Origin: Acidobacteriota bacterium
Lineage (GTDB): Bacteria > Acidobacteriota > Terriglobia > Terriglobales > Acidobacteriaceae
DNA length: 33,185 nt
Assembly (NCBI GenBank): GCA_003225055.1
Contig: QIAU01000174.1
Coordinates: 1-33,185, forward strand
Reading direction: 5' to 3'
A program made the position numbers and the translations under genes. The notes under the pieces were generated by a model that saw nothing but the letters and a program-made list of their open reading frames with translations, was not told the origin of the DNA and did not search any database. Below, piece after piece: positions 8,611 to 17,805 of this stretch; position 1 is the first letter of the stretch, and the number at the start of each line of letters is the position of its first letter.

Positions 8611-9149
8611 TACGCACCGGTCCTTAGATAAGTTTCCAATTTCAATTGCAGTTTAACGCTGCCGCCCTGAGCGTCTCCCAGAACAACGCTGTTAATAATG
8701 AAAAATATTTTGTCGCGCTCCAGACCATTGATGAAGCGCACCAGTTGGAGATAATCGCCCTGGCAGTTGGCCTCAATCAGATAAGGTGTCAATCCGACGT
8801 CTTCCTGATCCTTGGCTTCATATTTGGCCTGCGTGATTTTCACTCCGTTTTCCGACGCCACCTTGCGCAGCTCATCTACGATCTCAGAGGCTTTGTCGGG
8901 CAGCCGCTGTTTATAAAACTGATCAATCTGCTGGCCGGCGAGCACGATTTTTTTGTCTAGACCGCGCAGCGGTTCCACCTGGCGGGTCTTTTGCCGTTCC
9001 TCATCCGACAGTTGTTGCAGCTCCTGCTTACGCGTTGCACTGGAGCCCACCAGAGGAGAGAACATCAAAATCAGGGCGACCGCATCCAGGCCCAGCATGG
9101 CGATCATCGCGACTTTCAATTTCCGGCGCGTGGTTTTCAGATCAGCCAT
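8610..9149 (-). CDS. pilO: Type IV pilus alignment protein PilO
   Basis: A 179-residue inner-membrane protein with a cytoplasmic N-terminus, one TM helix (about 13-34, VAMIAMLGLDAVALILMFSP), a coiled-coil segment (about 36-90) and a ferredoxin-like C-terminal domain (LIEANCQGDYLQLVRFINGL, typical of PilO). It pairs with PilN to join PilM to PilP and the secretin. The start overlaps the pilN stop in a TAATG junction. Confidence 0.88.
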   Translation of the reverse strand: MADLKTTRRKLKVAMIAMLGLDAVALILMFSPLVGSSATRKQELQQLSDEERQKTRQVEPLRGLDKKIVLAGQQIDQFYKQRLPDKASEIVDELRKVASENGVKITQAKYEAKDQEDVGLTPYLIEANCQGDYLQLVRFINGLERDKIFFIINSVVLGDAQGGSVKLQLKLETYLRTGA

Positions 9150-9739
9150 TATTTTCTGCTTCCCGGTGCACTCGGCACGTACAGCGCAGTGATGTTGAAC
9201 TCGACGTTATCGCCGGGAACCTGGGCGTTGGTCTGAGTGTTCTGAGAGGTGACCGCAGGCTGGCGGAAACGCGGTGATTCCTCCATCTTACGGACCAGAT
9301 CCAAAGCGCGTTCTGGCGATTCTCCAGCCACCACCAGCTTGATTTGAAGCTGATTGTCCTCCGTTACTTCCGGATGAATCGAAACCACATGCAGGCGTGC
9401 CGGCATCATCCGTTCCAAGTCGGCAAATACCTGGGTCCAGGAGAACGCCTTGCGCTCAATCAGTTGGTTAAGAAACTGCGAGCGATCGCGGGTGGTGCGG
9501 TTCTCGGGACGATTCAGGACCGCTTCGGCGCGCGATCTCTCCTGGTCACGGTTCGCGATCTGCGTCTTGTACTGGCTCATGATGCCGCGATCCTTTTCGG
9601 CGAAGCTCCACTCGGTAACGGCGCTGTACAGCAGCGCGCCGGTCAGGATCGCGATCAGCGCGACCGCGCTTCCCCAACGGATCCAGAACTGCCGGGTATC
9701 CTCGTATGGGTGAGTGGCAAGATTGACGTCAAGACGCAT
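9149..9739 (-). CDS. pilN: Type IV pilus assembly protein PilN
   Basis: A 196-residue bitopic inner-membrane protein. The short N-terminus has the PilM-binding motif in the form DVNLATHPYEDTRQF. One TM helix follows (about 22-43), then a coiled coil and a ferredoxin-like domain introduced by LIERKAFSWTQVFADLERMM and LHVVSIHPEV, both characteristic of PilN/GspL-type proteins. It is separated from pilM by one base (TAA-c-ATG) and overlaps pilO by one base, so pilM-N-O are probably made in fixed ratio. Confidence 0.9.
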   Translation of the reverse strand: MRLDVNLATHPYEDTRQFWIRWGSAVALIAILTGALLYSAVTEWSFAEKDRGIMSQYKTQIANRDQERSRAEAVLNRPENRTTRDRSQFLNQLIERKAFSWTQVFADLERMMPARLHVVSIHPEVTEDNQLQIKLVVAGESPERALDLVRKMEESPRFRQPAVTSQNTQTNAQVPGDNVEFNITALYVPSAPGSRK

Positions 9740-9740
9740 G

Positions 9741-10640
9741 TTATGAAATCAAGGCTCCCACTATGCCGGCCATCCGATATCGGGGAACGGAGCCGCCGGC
9801 AGAGCTGCCCAATTGGCTCTCGCCGACCAACTCCTCCACTTCCGCTCCGGTCTGGGCGCGCAGCGCCTGCGCTGCTCCGCCCGATTCCGGCAGGCCTGCG
9901 ACGAAAATTCTCTCGATATTCAAATGGTATGTGTCTTGGAAGAACACCACCGAAGGATAAACCTCTTCCGCCAATTGCTCACCGGTAATTGTGACGCCAC
10001 GGGTGTTCTCCAGGGTTCGGAAGAGCAACATTTGTCCATTATCGAGGATCGCAATGCTCGTGGTGCGGACATCCACCTTAACCACCAGGCTCGGACGGCC
10101 GGCATCGGCTGCGCCCAACGCTGCCAGCATCGAGGGCAGCACCACGCCCGGGCTGTAGCCCGCTTCGCGAAACGCCTCTTCGTAATCTTCGACGACGTTC
10201 GAGAGCGCAACCGCGGCGACCACCCGCACACCTTCGCCGGTGGTCTGGCTGTGGTAGGAAACTTTGGCCTTGTCCACATCGAAGGGCAACGATTTCTTCA
10301 GACGGAAGCGAACTACGCTTTCCGCTTCCTGGCGATTGGGCGGCAGTGTATCGAAATCAAGCAGGACCACACGCACCGCTGCGTCCGGCAATACCGCGAC
10401 GACGTCGCGGGCCCGGCCGCCGACCGCCGCCAGCACGTCATGTATGGATTGGGCCACCTCGCGCCGATGCCGGAGGTTAGCTTCCATCAGGTCGGGCAGC
10501 ACGCTGCCCAGGGCAAGCTCCTGGCCGGCATGCGCTTCCAGAGCACCGCCGCGATCGGAGAGCTTCCCGGCCAGCACCCGATCGGCGGAAATCTCGCAGG
10601 CGAGTCTCGGGCGTGCTCCCGGTTTGGATCGCTTGTTCAT
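9741..10640 (-). CDS. pilM: Type IV pilus assembly actin-like protein PilM
   Basis: A 299-residue cytoplasmic protein of the PilM/actin-like fold, which binds the PilN N-terminus and connects to the motor ATPases. Visible are the N-terminal beta segment ARPRLACEISADRVLAGKLS and the block FRLKKSLPFDVDKAKVSYH found in PilM proteins. The later segments SLVVKVDVRTTSIAILDNGQ (phosphate-2-like strand) and RIFVAGLPESGGAAQAL (adenosine motif region) are also visible. It is about 50 residues shorter than typical PilM. It begins five bases after pilB. Confidence 0.88.
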   Translation of the reverse strand: MNKRSKPGARPRLACEISADRVLAGKLSDRGGALEAHAGQELALGSVLPDLMEANLRHRREVAQSIHDVLAAVGGRARDVVAVLPDAAVRVVLLDFDTLPPNRQEAESVVRFRLKKSLPFDVDKAKVSYHSQTTGEGVRVVAAVALSNVVEDYEEAFREAGYSPGVVLPSMLAALGAADAGRPSLVVKVDVRTTSIAILDNGQMLLFRTLENTRGVTITGEQLAEEVYPSVVFFQDTYHLNIERIFVAGLPESGGAAQALRAQTGAEVEELVGESQLGSSAGGSVPRYRMAGIVGALIS

Positions 10641-10645
10641 TGGTT

Positions 10646-12310
10646 TTATCGCGTGGTCTCGATGAACGTGACTTTATTGATTTCTTTCAAAGTGGTGATT
10701 CCTGCGCGCACGCGATCCAGGGCTGACTCGCGCAGGAAACGCATTCCTTCTTCGCGCGCCGCCCGGCGAATCTCCGAACTTGGCCGCTTGGCTAGAATCA
10801 TCTCTCGGATCCGATCGGTCAATTCCAGCAATTCGTGAATGGCGGTACGCCCCCTATAACCGGTGCCGGCACACTCAATGCAGCCTTGGCCCTCATAGAA
10901 GGCAACAGGACTCCACTGCTGCGGGTCCAGTCCGCTCGCCTCCAGCACCTCGGGAGGATAGTGAACGGCGGTGCGGCAGGAATCGCAGATCACGCGCACC
11001 AGGCGCTGGGCCAGGATGCAGTTGAGCGCGGAAACGAAATTGTATGCTTCGACACCCATGTTGAGAAATCGACCGAGCACATCCACCACGTTGTTGGCGT
11101 GCACCGTGGTGAAGACCAAATGGCCGGTCAGAGCAGAGTTAATCGCAATCTGCGCCGTCTCGGTGTCGCGGATTTCGCCCACCATGATCTTGTCGGGATC
11201 GTGTCGCAGGATGGAACGCAGGCCGCGGGCGAACGTCAGCCCTTTCTTCTCGTTGACCGGAATCTGTGTGATACCGCGAATCTGGTATTCGACCGGGTCC
11301 TCGATGGTGATGATCTTGTCTTCGTCAGTTTTGATCTCATTTACTGCCGCATACAGGGTCGTGGTTTTGCCGCTGCCGGTGGGTCCTGTGACCAGCACCA
11401 TGCCGTAGGGCTCCGAGATATAGCGCCGGAACTTGCGCAGGTCCTCCTCGCCGAATCCCACCACGTCGAGCGTCAGCGTGCGGAACTTCTCGCTCATCGA
11501 TTCCTTGTCCAGCACGCGGAGCACGGCATCTTCGCCGTGAATGGAGGGCATGATAGAGACGCGGAAGTCGATAGCGCGTCCGTTGTACTTCACGCGAAAG
11601 CGTCCGTCCTGGGGCACGCGCCGCTCGGCGATGTCAAGTTCGCTCATCACTTTGATACGCGAGATGATCGTCGAGTGGTGCTCGCGGCCGATCGGCGGCA
11701 TGGCCTGGGTCAGCACGCCATCAATACGAAATTTGATAGATACCGAGTCGTCCCGCGTTTCGACGTGAATATCACTGGCCCGGCGCTGCAGGGCGGTGAA
11801 GATGGTCGTGTCTACCAGCCGGATGATGGGGCTGATGTCGCCAGCCGCCGTCAGCTTATCGATCGAGATAGTTTCGTCGCCCGTGGTATCGTCGTCGCGA
11901 ATCACGTCCAGCGCAAAGCCTTCGCTGGCCTCTTCCAGAACGCGCTGCGATTGTTCTGTCTTCTTGAGGATGTCGTTTATCTGCTTCAGCGTGGAGACCT
12001 TGGTGACGATCCGCTTGCCGAGCAGCAGGCTGATTTCGTCGATCATCATCAACTGGCTGGGATCGGCGATGGCGATGGCCAGCTTGCCCTCCCGCGTCTC
12101 CTCCAGAGGGACGAAGTTGTACCGGAACATCAGGTCGACCGGTACCTTCTTGAACAGGTCGTGCTGCAGAGAAAAATCGCTCAGGTTCACGAACTCGCAG
12201 CGATACCGCCGGGCTACGTCCTTGGCCCGCTCCAGTTCGTCGGAGACGTTCTCCGGAGCCATGCGGGCCGGGTCTGCACCGTTTACGAAAAGTGATTTCT
12301 TTTCCGACAT
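10646..12310 (-). CDS. pilB: Type IV pilus assembly/type II secretion ATPase PilB (GspE family)
   Basis: A 554-residue hexameric motor ATPase that powers pilus extension or pseudopilus assembly. It has an N-terminal MshEN/GspE-N domain (about 30-140), Walker A GPTGSGKTTTLYA (about 308-320), an Asp box around KIITIEDPVEYQI, and Walker B with His box KIMVGEIRDTETAQIAINSA followed by FTTVHANN. A tetracysteine zinc element, CDSC (about 443-446) and CIEC (about 479-482), separates GspE/PilB from the retraction ATPase PilT, which lacks it. Length matches PilB. It is preceded by pilC with a 67-base gap. Confidence 0.95.
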   Translation of the reverse strand: MSEKKSLFVNGADPARMAPENVSDELERAKDVARRYRCEFVNLSDFSLQHDLFKKVPVDLMFRYNFVPLEETREGKLAIAIADPSQLMMIDEISLLLGKRIVTKVSTLKQINDILKKTEQSQRVLEEASEGFALDVIRDDDTTGDETISIDKLTAAGDISPIIRLVDTTIFTALQRRASDIHVETRDDSVSIKFRIDGVLTQAMPPIGREHHSTIISRIKVMSELDIAERRVPQDGRFRVKYNGRAIDFRVSIMPSIHGEDAVLRVLDKESMSEKFRTLTLDVVGFGEEDLRKFRRYISEPYGMVLVTGPTGSGKTTTLYAAVNEIKTDEDKIITIEDPVEYQIRGITQIPVNEKKGLTFARGLRSILRHDPDKIMVGEIRDTETAQIAINSALTGHLVFTTVHANNVVDVLGRFLNMGVEAYNFVSALNCILAQRLVRVICDSCRTAVHYPPEVLEASGLDPQQWSPVAFYEGQGCIECAGTGYRGRTAIHELLELTDRIREMILAKRPSSEIRRAAREEGMRFLRESALDRVRAGITTLKEINKVTFIETTR

Positions 12311-12377
12311 TACTTAATTTCCAGTTTAACTTCTAACTTTTAATCCTTAGGTTAACCAACCGTAGACTCGCTTTCCG

Positions 12378-13589
12378 TCAGTGAATGCCGCTCGAACCCA
12401 GGCTAAAGATGGGCAAATACAGGGAAGCCAGCACGCCGCCGACGAATATAGCCATGAAAATAAGAATTGCCGGTTCGATCAGGGCCATCACTGCGCCCAG
12501 CGCCGTTTGCACGTCCTCTTCATAGAACTCGGCCACGGATACGAGCATGGCCGGCAAGGCGCCGGTCGATTCACCTACTTCGATCATCTCGACCGCCAAA
12601 TCCGGAAACATTTCCTCTTCTTCCAGGCTCTTGGATAGCGTCTGCCCCTCACGCACGCTCACCGTCGCGTCAGCAAGGCCGTTTACGATCCTGCGGCTGC
12701 TCATCGACGCCCCGGCTGTCTCCATCGAGGGAACCAAAGGCAGGCCGCCCTGCAATAACGTGGACAGAGTCCGCGCGAACGTTGCTACCTGCTGCTTAAG
12801 CACAATCTGGCCGAGCAAAGGCAGACTCAGCACAACCCGATCAATCTGCGCAGCGCCACGATCCGTGTTTTTCCACCGCCACATCAGGAAAATAAATACC
12901 GCCAACGCAACCACAACCAGGAGAATATATTTCCGCGCAAAGGTTCCGACCGACAGCATCAACACGGTAATCGAGGGCAGTTGTGCGTTCAAACTTGAGA
13001 ACAACTCCGCGAACTGCGGCACCACGTAGGTGACCAGGAACGTCAGCATGATGACGACGACGACGACCAGCAGCGCGGGATAAACCAGAGAGACGGCCAG
13101 CTTCTTTCGGAAGGACGCCGTCATGCGCTGGAAGGCGATGTAGCGTCCCAGCACTTCCTCAATGTTGCCGCTCTTTTCGCCCGCCAGCAGCGTCGTTGTG
13201 TACAGCTTGGGGAACGCGCCCTGGGCCGCAAACGCATCGGAGAGCGCTTCGCCGCTTTTGACCCGGTCGCGGACATTGTCCAGCAGCGTCCGCAAAGAGG
13301 GGTTCCGCTGCCGCTTGATAAGCAGATCAAGCGAGTTCAGGACTGGAAGTCCAGCATGAATCAGAGTCAGGAATTGCTGGTTAAAGATGATGAAGTCACT
13401 TTGCTTGACCTTGCGCCGGCGGCCCAGGGTCATCTCGCCCCCGGCGAACATACCCCGGGGCTTGACCGAATGCACCAGGAATCCCTGTTGTGCGAAGCGG
13501 TCGCGCACCTCAGCTTCCGAGTAACCGTGCTCGACCTGCTGCATGGTGCGGCCACGGTCATCGGCCATTTTGATTACAAATTCTGCCAT
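12378..13589 (-). CDS. pilC: Type IV pilus inner-membrane platform protein PilC (GspF family)
   Basis: A 403-residue polytopic platform protein that couples PilB turnover to pilin extraction. Two GspF domains are visible: the first starts at FIIFNQQFLTLIHAGLPVLN (about 65-85), the second at VVLKQQVATFARTLSTLLQG (about 262-281). TM helices lie at about 166-192, 217-235 and 372-395. The length matches PilC/GspF. The ATG at 13589 follows GAGAAGG with almost no spacing; the next in-frame ATG (residue 8) is an alternative. It lies 174 bases downstream of lolA on the same strand. Confidence 0.95.
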   Translation of the reverse strand: MAEFVIKMADDRGRTMQQVEHGYSEAEVRDRFAQQGFLVHSVKPRGMFAGGEMTLGRRRKVKQSDFIIFNQQFLTLIHAGLPVLNSLDLLIKRQRNPSLRTLLDNVRDRVKSGEALSDAFAAQGAFPKLYTTTLLAGEKSGNIEEVLGRYIAFQRMTASFRKKLAVSLVYPALLVVVVVIMLTFLVTYVVPQFAELFSSLNAQLPSITVLMLSVGTFARKYILLVVVALAVFIFLMWRWKNTDRGAAQIDRVVLSLPLLGQIVLKQQVATFARTLSTLLQGGLPLVPSMETAGASMSSRRIVNGLADATVSVREGQTLSKSLEEEEMFPDLAVEMIEVGESTGALPAMLVSVAEFYEEDVQTALGAVMALIEPAILIFMAIFVGGVLASLYLPIFSLGSSGIH

Positions 13590-13763
13590 TCCTTCTCGCT
13601 TGGACCAACCCTAACCCTAACTCACAGTCTATCATCCTGCTCGCCGCGACGTGAGGCGTAATGTTCGTAGATCCAATGGTTTGCAGTATCTGGAGTGCTA
13701 CCCCTTCCGGGGCAGCCCAAGTGCAATTTCAGCAAGGGCATAGCGACCGTGCCGTGCCCAGGG

Positions 13764-14432
13764 CTATTGCCCCAAGTCGCTTTCTATGGTCTCCACTTCT
13801 GGGGGAGGGTTGAAATGGAAGCGTACATCTGAAACAGCGACATTCTCCTTCTGCCGGCTGAAGCGGTATTCGGTCACCGACCCGTCTGCCCCTTCTAGCA
13901 CGATGCGGGCGATCTGGTGGTCAGGCTGGATCTCGAGCAGCACCTGGCTGATCTGATCTTCCATCCCTTTCGGAACCCCGCGCAGTACCAGGTTCCCGGA
14001 CGTTATCGGCGTGATGTCGGGCGCCAGCGACAATGCTTGCAACTCCTTCTCCAGTTTGGTCTTCCCCAACAGGAATCCCAAGGGCGACCGCAAATCCTCC
14101 AACTTACGGAATGGCTCTCTGCGAGCCTGCTGTTCGCCGGGTACATAGAACCAGGCATCCTGCCCATCGGTGAGGAACAGCTTCTCCCTGGGAGAACGGT
14201 ATTCCCACCGCATCTTGCGGGCTTTTTTAAGCCACAGCGTGCCCGACTCCGTCCTTTCCATACCGTTGCCGCGATAAATCTCGGTGAAGTCGGCCTCTAG
14301 CGAGCGGAGATGGTTGTAATGGTTGTCCACGGAGTCGGCAATGGCGTGCACATCGGACTGGGCAGCGGACATTTCCAAGCCGCCACAACACACGATCATC
14401 ACCAGGAGAAGGAGCTTAGAGAAAGTTGTCAC
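13764..14432 (-). CDS. lolA: Outer-membrane lipoprotein carrier protein LolA
   Basis: A periplasmic chaperone of 222 residues that shuttles lipoproteins from the LolCDE exporter to the outer membrane. It has a signal peptide (residues 1-24, TTFSKLLLLVMIVCCGGLEM then SAAQ). The LolA core is marked by LRSLEADFTEIYRGNGMERT, SGTLWLKKARKMRWEYRSP and EKLFLTDGQDAWFYVPGEQQ, the usual LolA order. It heads the minus-strand pilus cluster, although the 174-base gap to pilC leaves co-transcription open. PilQ pilotins are lipoproteins, which gives a possible link. It is divergent from the TonB-dependent receptor. Confidence 0.9.
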   Translation of the reverse strand: MTTFSKLLLLVMIVCCGGLEMSAAQSDVHAIADSVDNHYNHLRSLEADFTEIYRGNGMERTESGTLWLKKARKMRWEYRSPREKLFLTDGQDAWFYVPGEQQARREPFRKLEDLRSPLGFLLGKTKLEKELQALSLAPDITPITSGNLVLRGVPKGMEDQISQVLLEIQPDHQIARIVLEGADGSVTEYRFSRQKENVAVSDVRFHFNPPPEVETIESDLGQ

Positions 14433-14529
14433 GGTAGTGCTGATCTCACTTTGTAGTATAGATGCAACCCAGGGCGCAGCACGGAATCATGGGCTGGCCA
14501 CTCCGGCCATTCGGCCATTCCGCGCGAGC

Positions 14530-14558
14530 TTGACATCTCGTTGCCATTAGAACATCAT
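14530..14558 (+). promoter_or_regulatory. Candidate promoter of the TonB-dependent receptor
   Basis: A perfect TTGACA (14530-14535), 17 bases, then CATCAT (14553-14558), a 4/6 match to TATAAT, about 85 bases before the start. The rest of the 211-base lolA/receptor divergent region holds only a short tandem CGGCCATT pair and no clear operator. Confidence 0.35.
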
Positions 14559-14643
14559 CCCAACTCCAAAAACAGCGGACGCTCACTTGATTTATTCCGG
14601 ACTCCTGGATTTATCAGGCTGAATTCATGGGTGAGGAGGCCTT

Positions 14644-17600
14644 ATGCGACTGCTGATGGTTGGTCTTTTAGTCTCGGTTCTCACTCTCTCAGTTTCCGCA
14701 CAACTTCCTACCTCCACAGTCAACGGTGCCGTCACAGATCCGCAGGGTGCTGCCGTCGTAGGGGCGAATGTGGTGGTTACCAGCAACACAACTGGGCTGA
14801 GCCGCGAAACCGCAACCGGAGCCGACGGCCGTTACGCGGTGCCTAGTCTGCTGCCTGGCGACTATACCGTTCGGGTGGCAGCCCAGGGGTTTGCCACCAG
14901 CGAATTCAAGGATCTTCATCTGGAAGTCGGCCGCGCCGTCACGCTGGATGTGCCGCTCAAGGTCGCCCAGGTGGGGGAAGTGGTGACGGTTACTTCGGGT
15001 GAAGCCGGTGTCAATCTCACGCAGTCCGAAGTCCAGGGGCAGATCGAATCAACCACGGTGGAGAACATTCCCTTGAACGGGCGTAACTTCCTGGAACTGG
15101 CGTTTTTGTTGCCTGGCAACCGGCCGGCGGTAAACTACGACCCGACAAAAACCAATACACTAGAGGTGTCCTCTGCGGGCCAGTTCGGGCGGGGTGGAAA
15201 CATCACCGTGGATGGCGGCGATAATAATGACGAAGTCGTCGGTGGCACACTTTCCAATTTCCCACAAGATGCGGTGCGAGAGTTCCAGATCGCCACTAAC
15301 CGCTATACGGCCGAAGTAGGCCGGTCTGCTTCCAGTGTCATCAACATCGTTACCAAGTCGGGCACCAACGATTGGCACGGCTCGGCTTTTCTCTTCGAGC
15401 GCAACCGCAATCTTCAGGCCCTGCCGGCTCTCAATCGCGGGCAAGCCGCGCCTCCATTCGATCGCCAGCAATACGGCGGCTCAGTCGGGGGACCGATTAA
15501 GAAAGACCGGGCATGGTGGTTCTTCTCCTACGAGAGGCGCCACCAGAATGCCAACGAGCAAACCGGAATCCGGGATTTTGCCAGCCACCAAGTGCTTACC
15601 TCGTCGGCGGGTGCACCCGTGCGCGATAACCTGCTCGACGGCCGCGGTGATTTTAGAATGAGCAGTAAAGATACGTTCTTTGTCCGCTACGCTTACAACA
15701 AATCCACCGAGATTGGCCCGGGCAGTTTGCAGGCGCCTGTCGGGAGCGCCGCAAATTTTCAGAACTCTCTCAACCGCTTCAACTCGGTGGTTGGCAACTG
15801 GACTCACATCCTTTCCAACAACCGGGTCAATAATCTCATCTACCACTACGATAGATTTTTGAACACAATTTTTCCGGCCGCTACTGCGCCGCTGGCGACA
15901 ACTGTCCCCGCCATCCCGGCCGCTCAAAGTCACGAACTGGTATTTCCCAGGCTTGAGGATGGACAGAACTTTCGAGTTCCTCAACGCACACGGCTCGACC
16001 GTCACCAAGTTCGTGACGCTTTTTCGTGGATTCTAGGCAAACATAGTGTCCAGTTCGGTGGCGAATGGCAAAACTTCGGTTCCGACATTATGTTCGACCT
16101 GTTTGGCAGCGGTTCTATCTTCCTTACCCAAAATTTTGCGACCCAGGACCTGAACCGCGACGGTGCAGTTGACGATCTTGATATTCCCGTCGCAGCCGTG
16201 GTTGCCAACAGCGCACCGCCTGGCGTGCTGCCTACCGCGCCCGACGATCGTAACAGCTACTTTGGCTATTACCTGCAAGACGATTGGAAAATGCGTTCCA
16301 ATCTGACTCTCAACGCGGGCTTACGCTGGGAATTCGATACCGACATCTTCGGTACCGATAATAATCTTCATAAGCCGTGTCCAACGCCACTCTCCACGGC
16401 GCCGACCGGTCCCTGCATATGGCTCAGAACCGTGTTGAACTTGACTCATCGTTCTCCCGACTGGAACGATTGGGGGCCTCGCCTGGGCTTTGCTTGGGAT
16501 CCCTTTAATAAGGGCACTACCGTAATCCGCGGCGGTTTTGGCATTTACTACGACCGGGTAATACTGGAAGCAAAGCTATTGGAAGCCCTGGTTGACGGTC
16601 GCCGCCTGGGTATTTCGGGATTGAATGGCTCGACCTGTGGCGGAACGTTGGCTGGCTGTTCAGTTCCCGGTGCCAGCTTCGATCCCGGCACGCCTACCTT
16701 AGCCAGTCCTCTCACCGGAGCCGCGGCTGCTCTGGGCATCGGGCTGAACGCGTTCGCCAATAACATAACTCATCCTATGGTTCGACAGTTCACACTGGGT
16801 GTTCAACAGCAAATCGGCCGCGACTGGATTGTTTCGGGCGATGGCATCAGCAATCGCGGCACGCGTTTCCTGATCGGCCGGCAACTGCGTGATGCCAACA
16901 ATGTGGTGACTAGCGTCACTGATCCCCTGACCGGCATTTCCAACACAGTCGAAGTCATTAGCGCGGAGGCTAAAACGTGGTTTGACGGACTACTGGTCAG
17001 CCTGCAACGCCGGCCAACCTCGCGAGGGCCCTGGACGTATGGCTTCAACGTCAACTACACCCTCTCCAAGTCCTTTAACGAATCGAACGACGATCAGATC
17101 CCATTCGGAGTCAGCAACCAGGCTGACTTGGTTTGGGGAGTCAACAATCTGAGCTTTGAGAAAGGTTATGCCACTACGGATGAGAGGCAGCGGCTTGTTC
17201 TCTTTGGTAATTTCACGGTACCGTTCAAAATCAATATCGCGCCGATTTGGACCGTCAGCTCACCCATTCCTGGGAACCCCCTCGTCCCCGGGCTCGGGCG
17301 CTTTATCTTGGTGAGGCGTAACGCGCTCGGGCGCGAAATTCAGGACAGCGCGCAATTGAATGCTGCCATCGATGCCTGGAACGCACTGTCGCCTTGTGCT
17401 ACCCCCGGTCCCGGTGTCACTGTCACCATTCCATGTCAGGTCAATGGAATCACATTGCCGCATGTCGCACCCGGTCTGCACTTTGGTAAGTGGTTTGACA
17501 CTTTCGACATGCGCTTGAGTCGAAGCTTCACGATTGGCGAGCGACAAAAGATAGACGTGATCGGCGAAGTGTTCAACCTGTTCAACATCACCAACATCCG

Positions 17601-17742
17601 CGGTTCTAATCGATTGAACTACTTCGGCTTTGCGAACACCATTACAACCCCCGACTTCAACCAGCCGGTGGTTACTGCAGGAGGGTTTTTCGGTTCCGGC
17701 GGCCCACGGATCTTCCAGCTTGCGGTACGGTACGCGTTCTAA
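14644..17742 (+). CDS. TonB-dependent receptor with N-terminal carboxypeptidase-regulatory-like domain (Oar-like)
   Basis: A 1032-residue outer-membrane beta-barrel importer. It has a signal peptide (1-19, ending SVSA), then a CarboxypepD_reg-like beta-sandwich (about 24-105, NGAVTDPQGAAVVGANVVVT and GRYAVPSLLPGDYTVRVAAQ). The plug follows (about 120-235, TTVENIPLNGRNFLELAFLL and NITVDGGDNNDEVVGGTLSN), then VINIVTKSGTNDWHGSAFLF and a long barrel ending in RIFQLAVRYAF. The terminal Phe is the BAM recognition residue. This architecture is expanded in Acidobacteriota and suggests uptake of saccharides or peptides; the substrate is unknown. Residues 502-513 match a dockerin-type calcium loop. GAGGAGG precedes the ATG with good spacing. 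Confidence 0.93.
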   Translation: MRLLMVGLLVSVLTLSVSAQLPTSTVNGAVTDPQGAAVVGANVVVTSNTTGLSRETATGADGRYAVPSLLPGDYTVRVAAQGFATSEFKDLHLEVGRAVTLDVPLKVAQVGEVVTVTSGEAGVNLTQSEVQGQIESTTVENIPLNGRNFLELAFLLPGNRPAVNYDPTKTNTLEVSSAGQFGRGGNITVDGGDNNDEVVGGTLSNFPQDAVREFQIATNRYTAEVGRSASSVINIVTKSGTNDWHGSAFLFERNRNLQALPALNRGQAAPPFDRQQYGGSVGGPIKKDRAWWFFSYERRHQNANEQTGIRDFASHQVLTSSAGAPVRDNLLDGRGDFRMSSKDTFFVRYAYNKSTEIGPGSLQAPVGSAANFQNSLNRFNSVVGNWTHILSNNRVNNLIYHYDRFLNTIFPAATAPLATTVPAIPAAQSHELVFPRLEDGQNFRVPQRTRLDRHQVRDAFSWILGKHSVQFGGEWQNFGSDIMFDLFGSGSIFLTQNFATQDLNRDGAVDDLDIPVAAVVANSAPPGVLPTAPDDRNSYFGYYLQDDWKMRSNLTLNAGLRWEFDTDIFGTDNNLHKPCPTPLSTAPTGPCIWLRTVLNLTHRSPDWNDWGPRLGFAWDPFNKGTTVIRGGFGIYYDRVILEAKLLEALVDGRRLGISGLNGSTCGGTLAGCSVPGASFDPGTPTLASPLTGAAAALGIGLNAFANNITHPMVRQFTLGVQQQIGRDWIVSGDGISNRGTRFLIGRQLRDANNVVTSVTDPLTGISNTVEVISAEAKTWFDGLLVSLQRRPTSRGPWTYGFNVNYTLSKSFNESNDDQIPFGVSNQADLVWGVNNLSFEKGYATTDERQRLVLFGNFTVPFKINIAPIWTVSSPIPGNPLVPGLGRFILVRRNALGREIQDSAQLNAAIDAWNALSPCATPGPGVTVTIPCQVNGITLPHVAPGLHFGKWFDTFDMRLSRSFTIGERQKIDVIGEVFNLFNITNIRGSNRLNYFGFANTITTPDFNQPVVTAGGFFGSGGPRIFQLAVRYAF

Positions 17743-17805
17743 CCTTGAAAGCGGAAGCGAATTTATCGTGCTACCCGTCCTCGTTCGCTTCAACTGGGTC
17801 GAGAA

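Noticed and set aside
10835-12295. Long plus-strand open frame antisense to pilB
   Set aside because: Shadow of the pilB coding frame in high-GC sequence; the translation matches no family.
13605-13622. Telomere-like CCCTAACCCTAACT sequence upstream of pilC
   Set aside because: Only about two and a half units in a bacterial intergenic region, with no longer array; treated as chance.
13697-13716. Stem-loop GCTACCCC-TTCC-GGGGCAGC between lolA and pilC
   Set aside because: It has one mismatch and no T tract on either strand, so it is not called a terminator.
15335-15661. Open frames within the TonB receptor in other frames
   Set aside because: The receptor frame carries all recognisable domains; these are shadows.
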